Shown here one piece after another: positions 22,262-33,081 of a DNA stretch of 35,474 nucleotides. The stretch's first letter is position 1; each line of letters opens with the position of its first letter. Under the pieces are notes generated by a model that ran no database searches, was not told the origin of the DNA, and saw only the letters and a program-made list of their open reading frames with translations. The position numbers were made by a program, and so were the translations under genes. The stretch lies in the NCBI GenBank assembly GCA_001662425.1, contig BDDC01000021.1, positions 98,441-133,914 on the forward strand, read 5' to 3'. Source of the stretch: Chlamydomonas sphaeroides (taxonomy: Eukaryota > Chlorophyta > Chlorophyceae > Chlamydomonadales > Chlamydomonadaceae).

Positions 22262-22965
22262 CTCGGGCGATGCGCGGCGAACGCCAGAGCCGACGGCTGG
22301 GAGCAGGGTGCTGGCCGGAATGAAGCGATGGCGGTGCGTGTGGAGAGCAGAGAAAGAGTGAGAGTCGTATGAGGTCGCTCGGTGGGCGTCGTCAGATGAC
22401 CGTTGGGCGTTGGGGTGTATGTGGGTCGATGAGGCCGGTGAGCAGTCTGGCCAGGCCCTTGCATCCATGGCGCTGTCTCGATCCGAGCGAGGTAGAATTG
22501 AGCCCCGAGGTGGCGCGTGCGTGGCGGCGGCGCTGCTGTGCCCCACCTCGCGCTCTGGACTCCACTTGTGTCACAGTGTTCGTCATTGGGTTCGCTGCGT
22601 GCTGGATGGACCCAGGTGGCCGGAAGGCCTGAGCGGGGCCCATGGTCGTACGGTTGACATAGCATGGTGGGGATGTGCAACGTAGCCCCGCCTGCCCTTG
22701 GCGCCGCGGTTAGCTCGGCGCTCGCGCTTGGCATCGAGCAGGGGTCCTCTGTTTGCAGGCCTTCGGCGGGCAGCAGCTGTACAACATGTTGGTGCTGGTA
22801 CTCAAGCTTGAGAGCCGAGTTCTTGCTTCGTGACGTGTGTTGTGAGCGCTAATTCTTTGTTCTATAGTAGGCCGGGAATCTCAATTGTTTGTGGGGGAGG
22901 CATTTAGAGGCATTTAGCCGTCGAGGGGTCCCGATACCTGCGCCTCCCGGCAAAAATGAAGTGCA

Positions 22966-23009
22966 GTGAGTTGCGTGGCGTGGCTCGTTGAGTGTATTTG
23001 CCAAAGCTT
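22966..23009 (+). repeat. Isolated fragment of the 23.6-kb repeat family
   Basis: GAGTTGCGTGGCGTGGCTC followed by GTGTATTTGCCA matches the internal part of the repeats at 23657-23692 and 23779-23816, about 700 bases away. It is probably a relic copy of the same element. Confidence 0.75.
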
Positions 23010-23487
23010 ATTCAAGGATCTCCGCGGGCAGTGCGCCGCCTGCCCCCGCCCGCCCCGCCCCGAGCGGCAGCAGTAGGGGGAGCGGAGGCCGCGGCCAAGC
23101 GGCCGAGGTCGGCCTCGGATGACACGCGGTGCCAAGCGCAAGTATTGCGGTACGGTGTTGGGGGCTGAGCTGGCGGCGAGGGCGGGCCCTGCCTCCTGGC
23201 CGTACCTGGCTGGCTGGGCGGCGGCTGTTGCGGTAGCGGCCGCACGTTTGTGCTAGCGCGAGGCCGGGGGGCCGGTATGACTAGTATGACCGCCGGTGTG
23301 CCAGCCATTTCTTTGACGCAAGCGTATACCAGCCATGTCCGGGTCAAGGGACCAGGGTCGCGTCCCAGACAGGCGCCGGCACTATGGCGTATGGTGAGTC
23401 GGTAGGGTGGTGGGCCTGCATCAAACGCCTTCAAGTAAAGTAGCCCGACTGGCGGGGGCGGCCGGCAGCCCCAGACAAAGGACCGGG

Positions 23488-23504
23488 AGGGGGCTACGCC
23501 CCTT
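23488..23504. repeat. Short GC palindrome (hairpin)
   Basis: GGGGC-TAC-GCCCC with one flanking G.T pair and one A.T pair, a 7-bp stem with a three-base loop. Such GC hairpins are common in volvocine repeats. It lies just 5' of the degenerate tandem array. Confidence 0.6.
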
Positions 23505-23590
23505 TTCCCATTGCGGATGGGGCCACAATGTCTGTGACTTGATGAACGCTTCCAGGGGCGTGGTGTCCTGGCGCCGCGACGGCGGGGCAG

Positions 23591-23940
23591 GGGTTGCGCA
23601 TCAAGTCACGACGTACGGTTATACGACGCCATTGTGTGTTGACCAACGCTAACCAAGAGTGGCGTGGCGTGGCTCATTTAGTGTATTGGCCATAGGTTGG
23701 CAACAAAGAGTCAGGGTTGCGCGCCCGGTCACGACCTACCGGCGTTATGACGCTGTTGGGTGTTGACCACCGCCAAGAGCAGTTGCGTGGCGTGGCCTAT
23801 GGAATGTACTTGCCATTGCTTGATTTACGCACGCTGCCGGAGGCTGAGTCTTCCTGGCGACGGCGAGTTAAGGGTTGCGCATAAGGTCACTGCGTACTGT
23901 ACTATGACACCGGTCATGCATCGACCGCGTGCGACATACA
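23591..23940 (+). repeat. Degenerate tandem repeat, about 123-158 bp units
   Basis: Three units start with GGGTTGCGC at 23591, 23714 and 23872. Each continues with a GGTCAC or AGTCACGAC block and a TATGACGC-like block; the first two then have a GTGTTGACC block, GCGTGGCGTGG and a GTGTATTGGCCA-like end. The block before unit 1 (TCCTGGCG..CGACGGCG) also precedes unit 3. No long open frame or terminal inverted repeat is evident, so this is an old satellite or non-autonomous element. Confidence 0.8.
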
Positions 23941-25152
23941 GCAGCGCCTGCTGCTAGCTCACCATTGCTGCTGGCCCGAGGGGCCGGCAGGGCCCGATGA
24001 GAAGCGGGCCGCCGCGGCGGGACGAATCAATATTTTGACACGGATGTGAAGGCTGGGCTTGACCCCAGTCGGCGTACGTGTGTTACGGGGGCGGGTGGGT
24101 GGGTGAGGAGGGCAAGCACGCGCCGCTAGCCGCCTCCATTGCGGAGGGACGTACGACACAATTATAGCCCGTTGTCTGCCGCGGCGTGGAGCCGAAGCGA
24201 CGCGACGGCGGCAGGAGGTGCTCCTGCTGTCGGTGTACTTGTAACACCCATCCTTCTGCATGATGAGGCATGCCGTGTAGGGCGCACTGTGGGGTCCCTC
24301 TACAGGCCAGAGCAGTGCGGGTCCTTCGGTGCCAAACACAGCGATACATCCGACGGTGCCATCTGCTGGGGGGACACGGGCCTACCCTACCCAGATGGCA
24401 GGACCGTATGAGGCGTGGGCCCTGCTGGGCTCGACTGCAGCTAGCTAGGACCCAAGCAATTGCTTGGATGGGAGAGAGCGAGACGTGCCAGCGAGGTAGG
24501 CAGGCCAAGGGCAGTGCGTACGGCGGTCTGCTGCAGCGCCGGCCCTCCACTGTGCTGTGCACGGTTGTGGCGGCGCCCGCAGCAAGTCTGCCGACTGGGC
24601 AGTCAACGCGGCGGCGCTACTAGGGCTGCGAGCCCGCCGATAGATGCAAGGTGGTATCACGCTGTTGCAAGCGCTACGCAAGGCAGCATCGCAGCGGCGG
24701 AGGCACATCGGCTGGTGACAGTGGCATGTCGCTGCTCCCGCTACCGCTGCCATACATCTTAGCGTTGCGGAAAGACATCGCGAAGGCCGCACACACGCGC
24801 GGCCCGCCCAGCCCCTGCCTTACTTTGAGCGCTCTTTGCTTGCTCCCTCTTGCTCTTTCAGACCGGAGCACCATCCGCATCTCGTACACCGCGGGGTGGC
24901 GCGGCGGCCCACCAACCACGGCCCCAACGAGCCTGACGTCCGTGCTTCTAACCCTGCCCTTCCTGTATGTCCTGGCCCTGCCCGACCGGCCTGAACCTGC
25001 TGGGCCTGGCGGCCCCCTCACACTCCCTCGAGCCTGGAGCCCACAGGCCATCTGCCCACACCTTGCCTTCTTGACCACACCACACGCTCGCTTACCCCAC
25101 CCTCGTGACCGCCCTCACAGCGCCACAGGAACACACGCGCGCAGCGTGCCGC

Positions 25153-26887
25153 CTACCCCGCTCGTGCCGCCGAACCCGCCACCACCGCCCCATCACCTCT
25201 GCCAGCCCGGGACCGCGCCGCCAGCGGCGCCGCGCCGTACAGCCCCCTGTCGTAAATGTACGACAGCACGCCGTCCGGCACCAGGTGCCGTACGGGCCGG
25301 CCCGCCGCCAGCTCCCGCCGTACGGCACTGGAGCTGGTGCTGTTGCCCACGGCGTCCTCCAGCAGTACGATGCGCTCCCTGTTGTCGTACAGCACGTTGC
25401 CGGGCGTGTGCAGCAGGCGGTCCAGGTCGGTGCCGTGGCGGGCCACGCACGCGACGCCGTGGTCCCGCAGGATGACCTCTGGGTCGCGCCACACGCCCGG
25501 CTGCGCCATGGACGCCAGCACGTCCGCGCCGCACAGCAGCACAGCGCGTATCGGCCGCCGCGCCACGTCGCCGCCGCCGCCGCCCTGCGGCGGCAGCTGG
25601 GCCGCAGCTTGGGCGGTCGCCGTTTGGAGCTTGTCAGAGGCCGCTGGGGCCGCTGCAAGGGCGGCCGCCGGCCCCTGGCCCTGCTCCAGCCAGGCGGCCA
25701 GCTCCTCCTCCACCCGCCGCAACACGGCCAGCGTGCGCGTGTAGCCCGGCTGGCTAGCCTCCCAGCCGTACGCCATGGCCAGGTCCGGCTCCGGATCCGG
25801 CCGCGTGTACGGCGCCGCCGGACCCAAGCTACGGGCGGGGCCGCTCACGGGCGCGTCCGCGCTGGGGCTGGTGCCGGCGCCCCCTGGCGTGGCTGGCAGC
25901 GGCGGCGCGATGCGTGCTGACGATGCGTCGGCGGCGAGGCAGCACATGGCCAGGCGGTCGGCTGCCGGTGCGAGGTCGGGCTTGCCGTATGCATCGGCCA
26001 CGGGGGACATGTAAGCGCCCAGGACGTCGTAGCCGCGCTGTGGGGAGAGCGGGGGGGGGGAAGGCCAGGGCGGGACGAAATGCTTGGGTGGGGAGCGTGG
26101 CGGCGAGGCGGCCACTGTCGTTCTTGCACGCCCGCTTTCCAGTCCAGGCTAAAGAGGCGCAGTTCAGTTATGGGTTGGTGCAGCCACATGACCGGACCCC
26201 GTGGCATCTGCAGATCATGGTGTGCATCATCTTGGTTGCCGTGGCATGGCCTATCCCCAGCACACCAGCTCCGCAACCCCTTTGGGCCGCGGGTCCAGGG
26301 CGTCAACATGCGCATCGACGCACAGGTGCAGCCTCAGGCCCGTCGGTGCCTGCATCATTTCCCGACGGCTTTCCATCACCAGCTCCCGCCACACCCACCA
26401 CCATCATCTCGTGCGCCGCGAGCTCAATCATGCGAAGGTGCATGACGGTGGGCGGGTTGAAGGAGCCGCACGACATCAGCACCACCGGCAGCCGCGGGGG
26501 CGCCACGCCCAGCTTACAGCTCAGCTTATCGGTCGGCAGCGTGGGGGACGGCAGTGTGGGAGGCGGAGGAGGAGGAGGAGCGGGCTGGGAATGGCGCGCA
26601 GGGGAAGCGGGGGCTGCGGAGGCATGGGGCAGGAGAGTTGGAAGGGCACGTGGTGAGGCGGTTCAGCGTTGGGAAAAGGAATCAGTTAGCTTTAGCTACA
26701 TGCCAAGCTTACCTGCGCTGGAGAAACCAGTAGCGAAAGCGGGGGTCCGGCCGTGTGTCGGGGGGCTGGGAGCCGGGGTGGTGGGCGATGCGGTCATGCC
26801 GACTGCGAGGCCCGCAGCGGCAGCGGCAGCAGCGAGAGCCGCGCCACGCTGCCGCAGACCTATTAAGAAACTGTTAAGAGAGGCCAT
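25153..26887 (-). CDS. NMNAT: Nicotinamide/nicotinate mononucleotide adenylyltransferase
   Basis: Exons in transcription order: 26887-26713, 26613-26402, 26037-25153; phases 1 then 0 join into 423 residues. The enzyme joins NMN or NaMN with ATP to form NAD or deamido-NAD, the last common step of NAD synthesis. Visible family motifs: CGSFNPPT (residues 107-114) with H117 in VMHLRMIELA, the nucleotide-binding signature; GYDVLGAYMSPVADAYGK; WEASQPGYTRTLAVL (matching plant NMNATs); VLLCGADVLASMAQPGVW; YGVACVAR-like HGVACVARHG; and STSSSAVRRELAAG, the C-terminal ATP-binding (S/T)SxxxR element; then VPDGVLSYIYDRGLY. The first ~60 residues are Ala-rich with Arg and hydroxylated residues, followed by a Pro stretch, and could be an organelle targeting extension; plant NMNAT usually lacks this. 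An Ala/Pro/Gly linker interrupts the centre. The gene is co-oriented with the upstream ankyrin gene. Confidence 0.93.
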
Positions 26888-27794
26888 ATCGATGTCGCGA
26901 GCGCCGAAGGCGTGTCAGCGACTTGGCATGGCCATGCGGGCCGGCGTTCCGCTCAAGGCGCTCGCAGCCCGCCACAAGTTGCAAGATAGTATCTGTTTTC
27001 AGCGTGCGGTGTCGCACTTGCGGCTAGCTATGCCTTGCTCACCTGTTGCCGGTGACGCGAGTGTCTCGCGAGCAGCAGCACCCGTCGCCCTAAAGAGCAG
27101 GCAAGAAGCGAGGTGTGAGCTATGTAAAGAGCATGCTGTGGGGTGGTCTCGTCGTAAAGCAAGTCCCATGGACCATCCCGCCACAAACCCAAGCTATTCA
27201 GCTTCCTCGCCACGTGCTCCCCACGCGCTAGGGTCCGACGTCCTGACGCCTGTCAGGGTATAAGTGTCATGCGATACAACCGCCAGTGTATCGCTCGGCA
27301 TGCCCTACTGTGCACTGTTTATTACAGCAGCAGACCACCTAGCACGCGTCAGGCCCTGCTAGTTCCCCGAAGCCCCCCCGCCCCCTGCTTCCGCCCCGTC
27401 CGTGATAAGCTGCTGGTCGTCTATCTATGCACTATGTAATGCGCTATCAGCTCGTTCCTCTATCTCGCCTATACCTCTTCCCAGACACCACGCATTCTCT
27501 GCTCGAACGCCAGCAAGACAGCCAGACGTCAATCGGCGCAGCGCTCAGGAAAGCACCAGGCCCCTGCGCCTAGACCACCAAGCCAAGCCAGCAATCCGAC
27601 CGCAATTCCATGCAGGTGCTCAATACCTGCAATGCCCCGAGCACTCCGCTTGCGCGTCTGTGTACCGGTACGCCAATACGGCGCCAGCGTCCAGGCCACC
27701 CGCCCAGCATGGGGCGGTGCCGAGGGCCGCCAGTCACATCCGGCGCTGCAAGCTGCTTCTCCCTCCCTCAGGCCCCATCAGACCTCATCAGGCC
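26888..27794. other. NMNAT promoter side and ankyrin-gene 3' flank
   Basis: About 900 bases between two minus-strand genes, moderately AT-richer than the coding parts. It contains the probable poly(A) signal of the upstream gene (27322-27326, minus). Open frames on the plus strand (27402-28097, 27610-28677) are antisense to the ankyrin gene or compositional and show no family motif. Confidence 0.55.
27322..27326 (-). terminator. TGTAA polyadenylation signal (minus strand)
   Basis: TTACA on the plus strand reads TGTAA in the direction of the ankyrin-repeat gene, 469 bases beyond its stop. This is a typical chlamydomonadalean 3'UTR length and the only such signal seen in that interval. Confidence 0.6.
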
Positions 27795-30700
27795 TCATTG
27801 GCCGCACGAAAAGCACGCAAACAGCCCACGCCTGGGCGCCAGCGGCGGCTGCACCGCGCTGCCTCCCTCCACCCTGGCCGCCGCCGGCTTCTCTCCGCCC
27901 ACACCGCAGCCACCCTGCGCCGCCTCCACGGCCTTCACCTCCGCCACTGCCAGCACCGGCGCAGCAACACCTCCGCCCGACACACGCAAAGCCGGCCGCT
28001 CGGCCTCGGCTGCAGCGGCGGCCGCCAGCGCCAAGGACGCGGCGGCCGACGCCGCCACGGCTCCCCGGCCCAGAGGCGATGGGCTGCCCACCGCTGAGCC
28101 CACGCCTCCCGGACTGCCGCCGTGGCCGTGGCCGTGCGCCGCTCCGCCGCCGGCCGCGTGCTGCAGGTACAGGTGCGCGGGGCTGGGCGCGTGGCCGGAG
28201 GCGGTCCCCTGGCCGCCGGCCGCGAGCTGGGTGAGCAGCGCCAGTGGCGAGCGTGGGCTCGGCTGGCGGGCAGGGGACGGGCGGGTGGACGGGCGGGGGC
28301 GACGCGTGCACGAGCGTCAGCGGGGCAGGCGCTGCCGGCTCAGCCGGCGGCATGCGAGTCGAGCTATAGAAACGCTGGAGCCACAGCCTAGCTGCACTAC
28401 GCTCAAGGTGATTGCGAGCCCAGCTCTGCGCAGGCAGCCGCAGCTCGTAGCGGCAGGCCAGCTCACCGGGATGCTGGGGCTGCTAGCCGCCACGCCCGCC
28501 GCCGCCTCCCGAGCCGCCTCCGGGCCGCCTCCGCCCGCGCCCACACTGCCACACCGCCCCAGCACGACGGCGCGCGCCTCCGCCGCCACGCTGCGCACCA
28601 GCGTGCGGCGCTGGTCGGCCGCGTCCTTGAGCAGCTGCGCCAGCGCCGCGTGGCCCTGCCGCCGGGCCAGGTCGTAGGCGGTGCGGCCTGCGGCGGGAGC
28701 AGGGAGCAGGAGGCAGGCGTGGCGCTGTGCGTTGGGTTGTGAGGCGTTGGCGCGAGCCACCGCGCTGCGGTGTGTGGGCGACGGTGCGGACGGGGCTGGT
28801 GCGTCAGATCGACGGGAGGCCGCCTCACCCGCGGCGTCGCGCACGCCCAGGAACGCGCCGTAGTGCAGCAGCAGCTGCACCACCGCGAACGACCCCGCCT
28901 CGGCGGCGGCATGCAGAGGCGTGCGCCCCGAGCCGGCACCAGGGCCGCCGGCGCCGCCGCCGGAGCTGCCGCCGGCAAGCGCCAGAGCGCCTAGCAGGCC
29001 TCCGCCGCCCGCTGCGCCCAGCGGTGGCGAGGCGGGGCGCGCCAGAGGTTGCGGCGGCGCGCCGGCGGCCGCCTCGGTGGCGTTGACGTCGGCGCCGCTC
29101 TCCTGCGTGCCGGCAGGTGAGCAGGGCGGTCGGGTTGAGCTGGCGAGGTCTGTGCGCTACGCTGCGAAGCGCTGGGCACCGGCAGCAACCAACAACCTAT
29201 CGTCCTGCATGTGTACCCCAGCCCACCACCAGCTTGGCCACGCGCGCAAGGTTGCCCAGCCGTGCCGCCGCAAGCAGCGCGCGGTGCCGCACCGCCGGCC
29301 CCAGCGGCAGCGCGGGGCCAGGCGCTCCCACAGACGCGGTCCGCAACACCGACGCCTCCAGCGCCACCGCGCCGATGGCGTTGACCCCCGACACGGCCGG
29401 TGAGCCGTCGCCGCCGTCCTGTGCTGCCGGCGACTCCCGGCCCGAGTTGAATCGCGTCACGGCCGACCGGAAGCTCGACTCGCTGCCAATGGAGAACCGC
29501 CGGCGGTGCCTCTGTGCCACCGAGGCGACCGGAGAAGCCGGCGCCATCCCCGCCAGCGCGGCAACCACGGCGCCGTCGGCGGCGTCCGCGTCCGCCAGGC
29601 CGGCCGGCGGAGGCTGCGCCACCAGCATGTCGTACAGCTGCTGCCGCACGCCGTACTGCGCCGCCATCATGAGCCTGCCGTACTCTGCGGGGCTCATCAC
29701 GTGCAGCGGCCGGCCCTCGCCCAGACGCCGCCGCAGCACCTCCGCCGCTGCGTTTGCCGCCAGCGTCGCCGCCTTCCGGCTCACATGCCCCTGGCCCTGC
29801 CCCGGCGCGCCCGGCCCGCCGCCGCCGCCGCCGCCCCCCAGCGGCCCGCTGCCGCCAGTGCTGGTGGCGTGGCGCCCGGAGCCGGGGTAGTAGGTGGCGG
29901 CGGAGGCCAGGATGGAGTGAGCCAGCGGCGCGTCGGCGATCTCCGCCGCCACCACGAGCGCTGCATAGTCGTCCAGCGGCATGGCGGCAAAGGCGATGCC
30001 CTTGTCCAGGCAGCGACGCACCGCTGCGGCAGAGGCCGCGGCCGTGGCAGCAGAGCAGGGCAGCGGCGCCGCCGGCGTGACCAGCGGCGCCAGGGGCCGC
30101 GGCGGCGGTGGGCTGGAGGCGGAGCAGGGCCCGGGCGGCAGCGGCAGCGGCATGGCGGGCAGCGGCCGCAAGGGGGAGCTGGGCGCGGAGGCGGCCGCGC
30201 TGGGCTGCTGCGGCGGCGGCGCATGCTGCGGCAGCAGCGTGCGCTGTGCGGCGGACTGCAGCGCCTGCGCATAGTCGGCCGAGCCGCTGCGGCGGAAGCC
30301 GACCTGCAGGCTGCCCTCCTCGGCGGCGGCGGTCAGCTGCATGCTGCCGGCCTCCTGCTCGGGCAGACCGGGGGCGCTGGCGGCGCCGTCGGCGCCGCCC
30401 AGGGTGCCGCTGGCGCGGTGCGCCGCCGTCACGGCGGCGGACGCGAGCTCCTCCTGTGGGGAGCGGGACGCGGGCAGCACGCTCTTTGAGGGGCCAGCGG
30501 CGGAGCCGCGGCCTTGCAGAGTGCTACCAGGGCTGCGGTCACGGTGGGGCGCTACCCGTGTGCCCTCGAGGCGCCACTGCTGAGCACCCTTCCAGCCGGG
30601 CGGCCCTGCGCCACCGCCGCGGCACCCACCTGCCACACCAGCATCCTCGCACCCCCGCCCTCGCAGCCCCCGCCGGCGGCGTTGCACTCTGACAGCCGCT

Positions 30701-32285
30701 GCGCGCCGCTGCGCTGCCGGCAGTCCTCCCCTCCCTGCGCCTCGGCCTCGCCAGCGCCGGCCGCCTGGTCTCCGGAACCGCGGCCGCACGCAAAGCTGTG
30801 GCAGCGCAGGTCGGGGACCATTGCGGGCGCCGAGGCGCCGCCGCCGGACGGCTGCAGCGAGAACAGGCTGTCCGTTCCAGGTATCGACGCGCCTCCGGCT
30901 GACCCCGACCCTGATCCGGTTCCGGTTCCGGATTCTGAGCCCGGCAGCGACTCCGACGGACCTCTGACCGCTGCAGCTGACGCCTCGGCCTGCACCACGT
31001 CGCTAATGACCGGGCCACCAAGGGCGCCTCCGGCGCCGGGCCCGGCGGCGGTCGCCTCGGCGGCGCCGGCGGCGCTGCGCCCGGCGGTGACGCAGCCCGA
31101 CGCGTACGACACCGCCCCTTGGAACGGCGACAGCGGCTTGACGGCGCCGCCGACGGACTCTCCGGGCGAGCGCAGGAAGTGCTGCAGGTCTATCATGGCC
31201 GGCGAGGCGGGCTGCGAGGCCGGCGGCGCCGGCGAGCCGAGCGAGGCGGTGCGGGCCACTCGGAGGCCGGGCCCGGCCTGCGCCTGAGCCGGGTCGCACG
31301 GGCCGGGGCTGGGCTGCGCTGGCGACGCGGCCGCCTCCGCCAGCGGCGGCGGGTCGCCGGCAAACGTGGTGTGGCTCAGGCGGTGCGCGGCGGCGGCACC
31401 GCCGCCGCCGCCGCTCGTGCGGGCGCTGGCCGAGCCCGGACTGGAGCCCGAGCCCGGCGCAGCGGGCGCCCCAGCCGCGGCGCCGCCCTCGCCCAGGCCC
31501 TGACCGTCGGCGGTGCCGAGATCGCCGCTCTGCACCTTCGCCTCGGTGCCGTCCAGGGCGTTGCGGCCGTGCCTCTGCAGCACGGCGTCACGAATGGACA
31601 CAAACTGGCGGTACAGCTCGTCCGGCTGGAGAGCCTGCGACAGGGGCCGGGAGTGACACGGGCAGGGGCGTGACGAAGCCAGCGCAGCCTTCCGCCGCGG
31701 GGCATGCAGCCTTCCGCCGCGATGCGAGGCGCTAGAAGTGGCGCGGTCGGTCGTGGCAGGAACGGCGGCGCATGATCAATAGTGGGCGCGGCTGGGCCGT
31801 ACCTCAAGGCCGCCCGCCAGGGGCTCCACGCCGGCATAGCCGTTGGCCTGGCCCGGCCGCAGCCACTCACCCGCCGCCCAGCTGGAGCGGCGCCGCCGCC
31901 GCGACGCCATGGGGCCCACCGCCGCCGCCGCCGCCGCCGCCGTCGCGGTGGTGACCAGCTGCGGCGAGAAGAACGCGCCGGGCGGGTGGCCCGTTGCGGG
32001 GCCGTCTGGCAGCGGACCGAGGCTGCTGATGAGGCCGCCCTGCTGCAGCAGGGCCGGCATGGGGTTGAGGCCGGGCCGCGGCGCCGCGGGCGCGCTGGCC
32101 TGTCGCTCGCCGCGTGTAGGCGCTGCGGTCCGGTAGGCGTGGAGCATGGGCGCGGGGTTGGTGGACGGCGTCGCGGTTGCTTCCCGGTTACTTCCAGTCT
32201 CGGCAGTTATGTCTGGAGAGTCGCTGACGATGAGGCTGGCAGCCCCCGTGCATTTGGGTGCGACGTCAGTGCGTGGCGCGTACAT
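27795..32285 (-). CDS. Large ankyrin-repeat protein with internal PPR-like duplication, function unknown
   Basis: Exons in transcription order: 32285-31803, 31634-30630, 30453-29227, 29102-28829, 28687-28467, 28226-27795; all junctions agree in phase (0,0,0,1,0), giving 1213 residues. Residues ~886-1019 are ankyrin repeats: ALLAAARLGNLARVAKLV-ESGADVNATE, an inserted Ala/Gly/Pro stretch of about 45 residues, then GRTPLHAAAEAGSFAVVQLL..GAFLGVRDAAGRTAYDLARRQGHAALAQLL. Ankyrin repeats mediate protein binding; partner unknown. Two related helical segments, ~641-680 and ~735-774, share RRxLxxG..(M)..xxYxxL..AA. A charged block DELYRQFVSIRDAVLQRHG (residues 166-184) looks conserved in character. The remaining sequence is low-complexity. 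The C-terminus FACFSCGQ has two Cys after basic residues and might be S-acylated. The ATG at 32285 opens the frame; an upstream exon cannot be excluded. Confidence 0.78.
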
Positions 32286-33081
32286 GGCGACGTCTGCTGC
32301 TGCGCGAGTTGCGGGCGTCGGCCGAAGATGGAGTCTTGCTGGCGTCGGTTGCTCGTGCCCACGTCGCCGGGTTCAGCGATCGCTAGTGCAAATCATAGGT
32401 CCTCAAATTGTGTCGCAGCACGCCCGCAGGGCAGCTACCGTCGGCTGGAAGCGAGTAGGACGATGACGCTCGAGTTTGCCGTCGACTTGCTCCCAATAGA
32501 GCTGGCAGCCACAGGTAAGGCCGAATGCAAATGCGCTCAGTCGCAGAGCCCCCTTTGCAGAGTGCGCTCGCCAAGGCCAGCTCCCGATGCGCTGCACCTG
32601 TAGCACCAACGAGCACGTCCGCAAGCAGTTTAACCACCACAATTGACCTTTCTAAGCATCATATGGCGCGTGGTATTGATAGAAGGCGGGAAGGCGCTGC
32701 AAGTCGCGGAGGGTTTAGCAGTACGCTTTGAGGCGAACACTGTCTGTCATAACGCTAATTACTGGTGGCAATTGGGTACAGTTTTACGCAAGGGCGGGCA
32801 CACAGAGTCGCGACTGGGAAGGCAAAGAGGCGCGGCGAAGAAGTTCCAGAATGGATCCGATGCGTGGCCCGCGGGACTTTGTGGTCCTGTCTCTTGCACG
32901 CGTCAGAAACTGCTGACGACAGGCATGCAACGCGGCGCTGCGTATGCCGCGCGTTCTTGCCACCGCGCTGCGGACTTTGCTTGCACCTCGCTTTGCGCGA
33001 CTCGTTTGCGCTGAGGTTACCGCTAACAAGCAAATATTGAGTCGATCACAATTAGACTGTGGGCGCACGCTCGTCGCCAGC
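32286..33081. other. Divergent intergenic region (shared promoter space)
   Basis: About 800 bases lie between the ankyrin gene (minus) and the NFACT gene (plus), so both promoters and 5'UTRs are here. GC falls relative to both genes, especially after 32620. Small frames on both strands have no motifs. No TATA or other element can be placed with confidence. Confidence 0.55.

Larger units (their letters stand above)
22262..25152. other. About 2.9 kb between convergent genes, no recognised gene
   Basis: This separates the plus-strand kinase from the minus-strand NMNAT, so both 3'UTRs lie here. Short open frames occur on both strands (for example 24139-24411 + and 24083-24562 -) but carry no domain I recognise. 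It holds a degenerate repeat family (22968-23009 and 23591-23940) and a small GC hairpin (23488-23504). A plus-strand TGTAA at 24240-24244 is nearly 2 kb past the kinase stop, too far to assign with confidence. No TGTAA in NMNAT orientation was found. Confidence 0.55.

Noticed and set aside
23591..23940. CRISPR-like array
   Set aside because: Unit lengths are unequal and degenerate, there are no constant repeats with unique spacers, and the context is eukaryotic.
24139..24562. Overlapping open frames on both strands between kinase and NMNAT
   Set aside because: No recognisable domain, no splice pattern and no poly(A) signal in a matching position; treated as intergenic.
29506..30489. 327-codon plus-strand frame, Arg-rich
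   Set aside because: It is antisense to the 409-codon ankyrin-gene exon, which has consistent splice phases and domain content.
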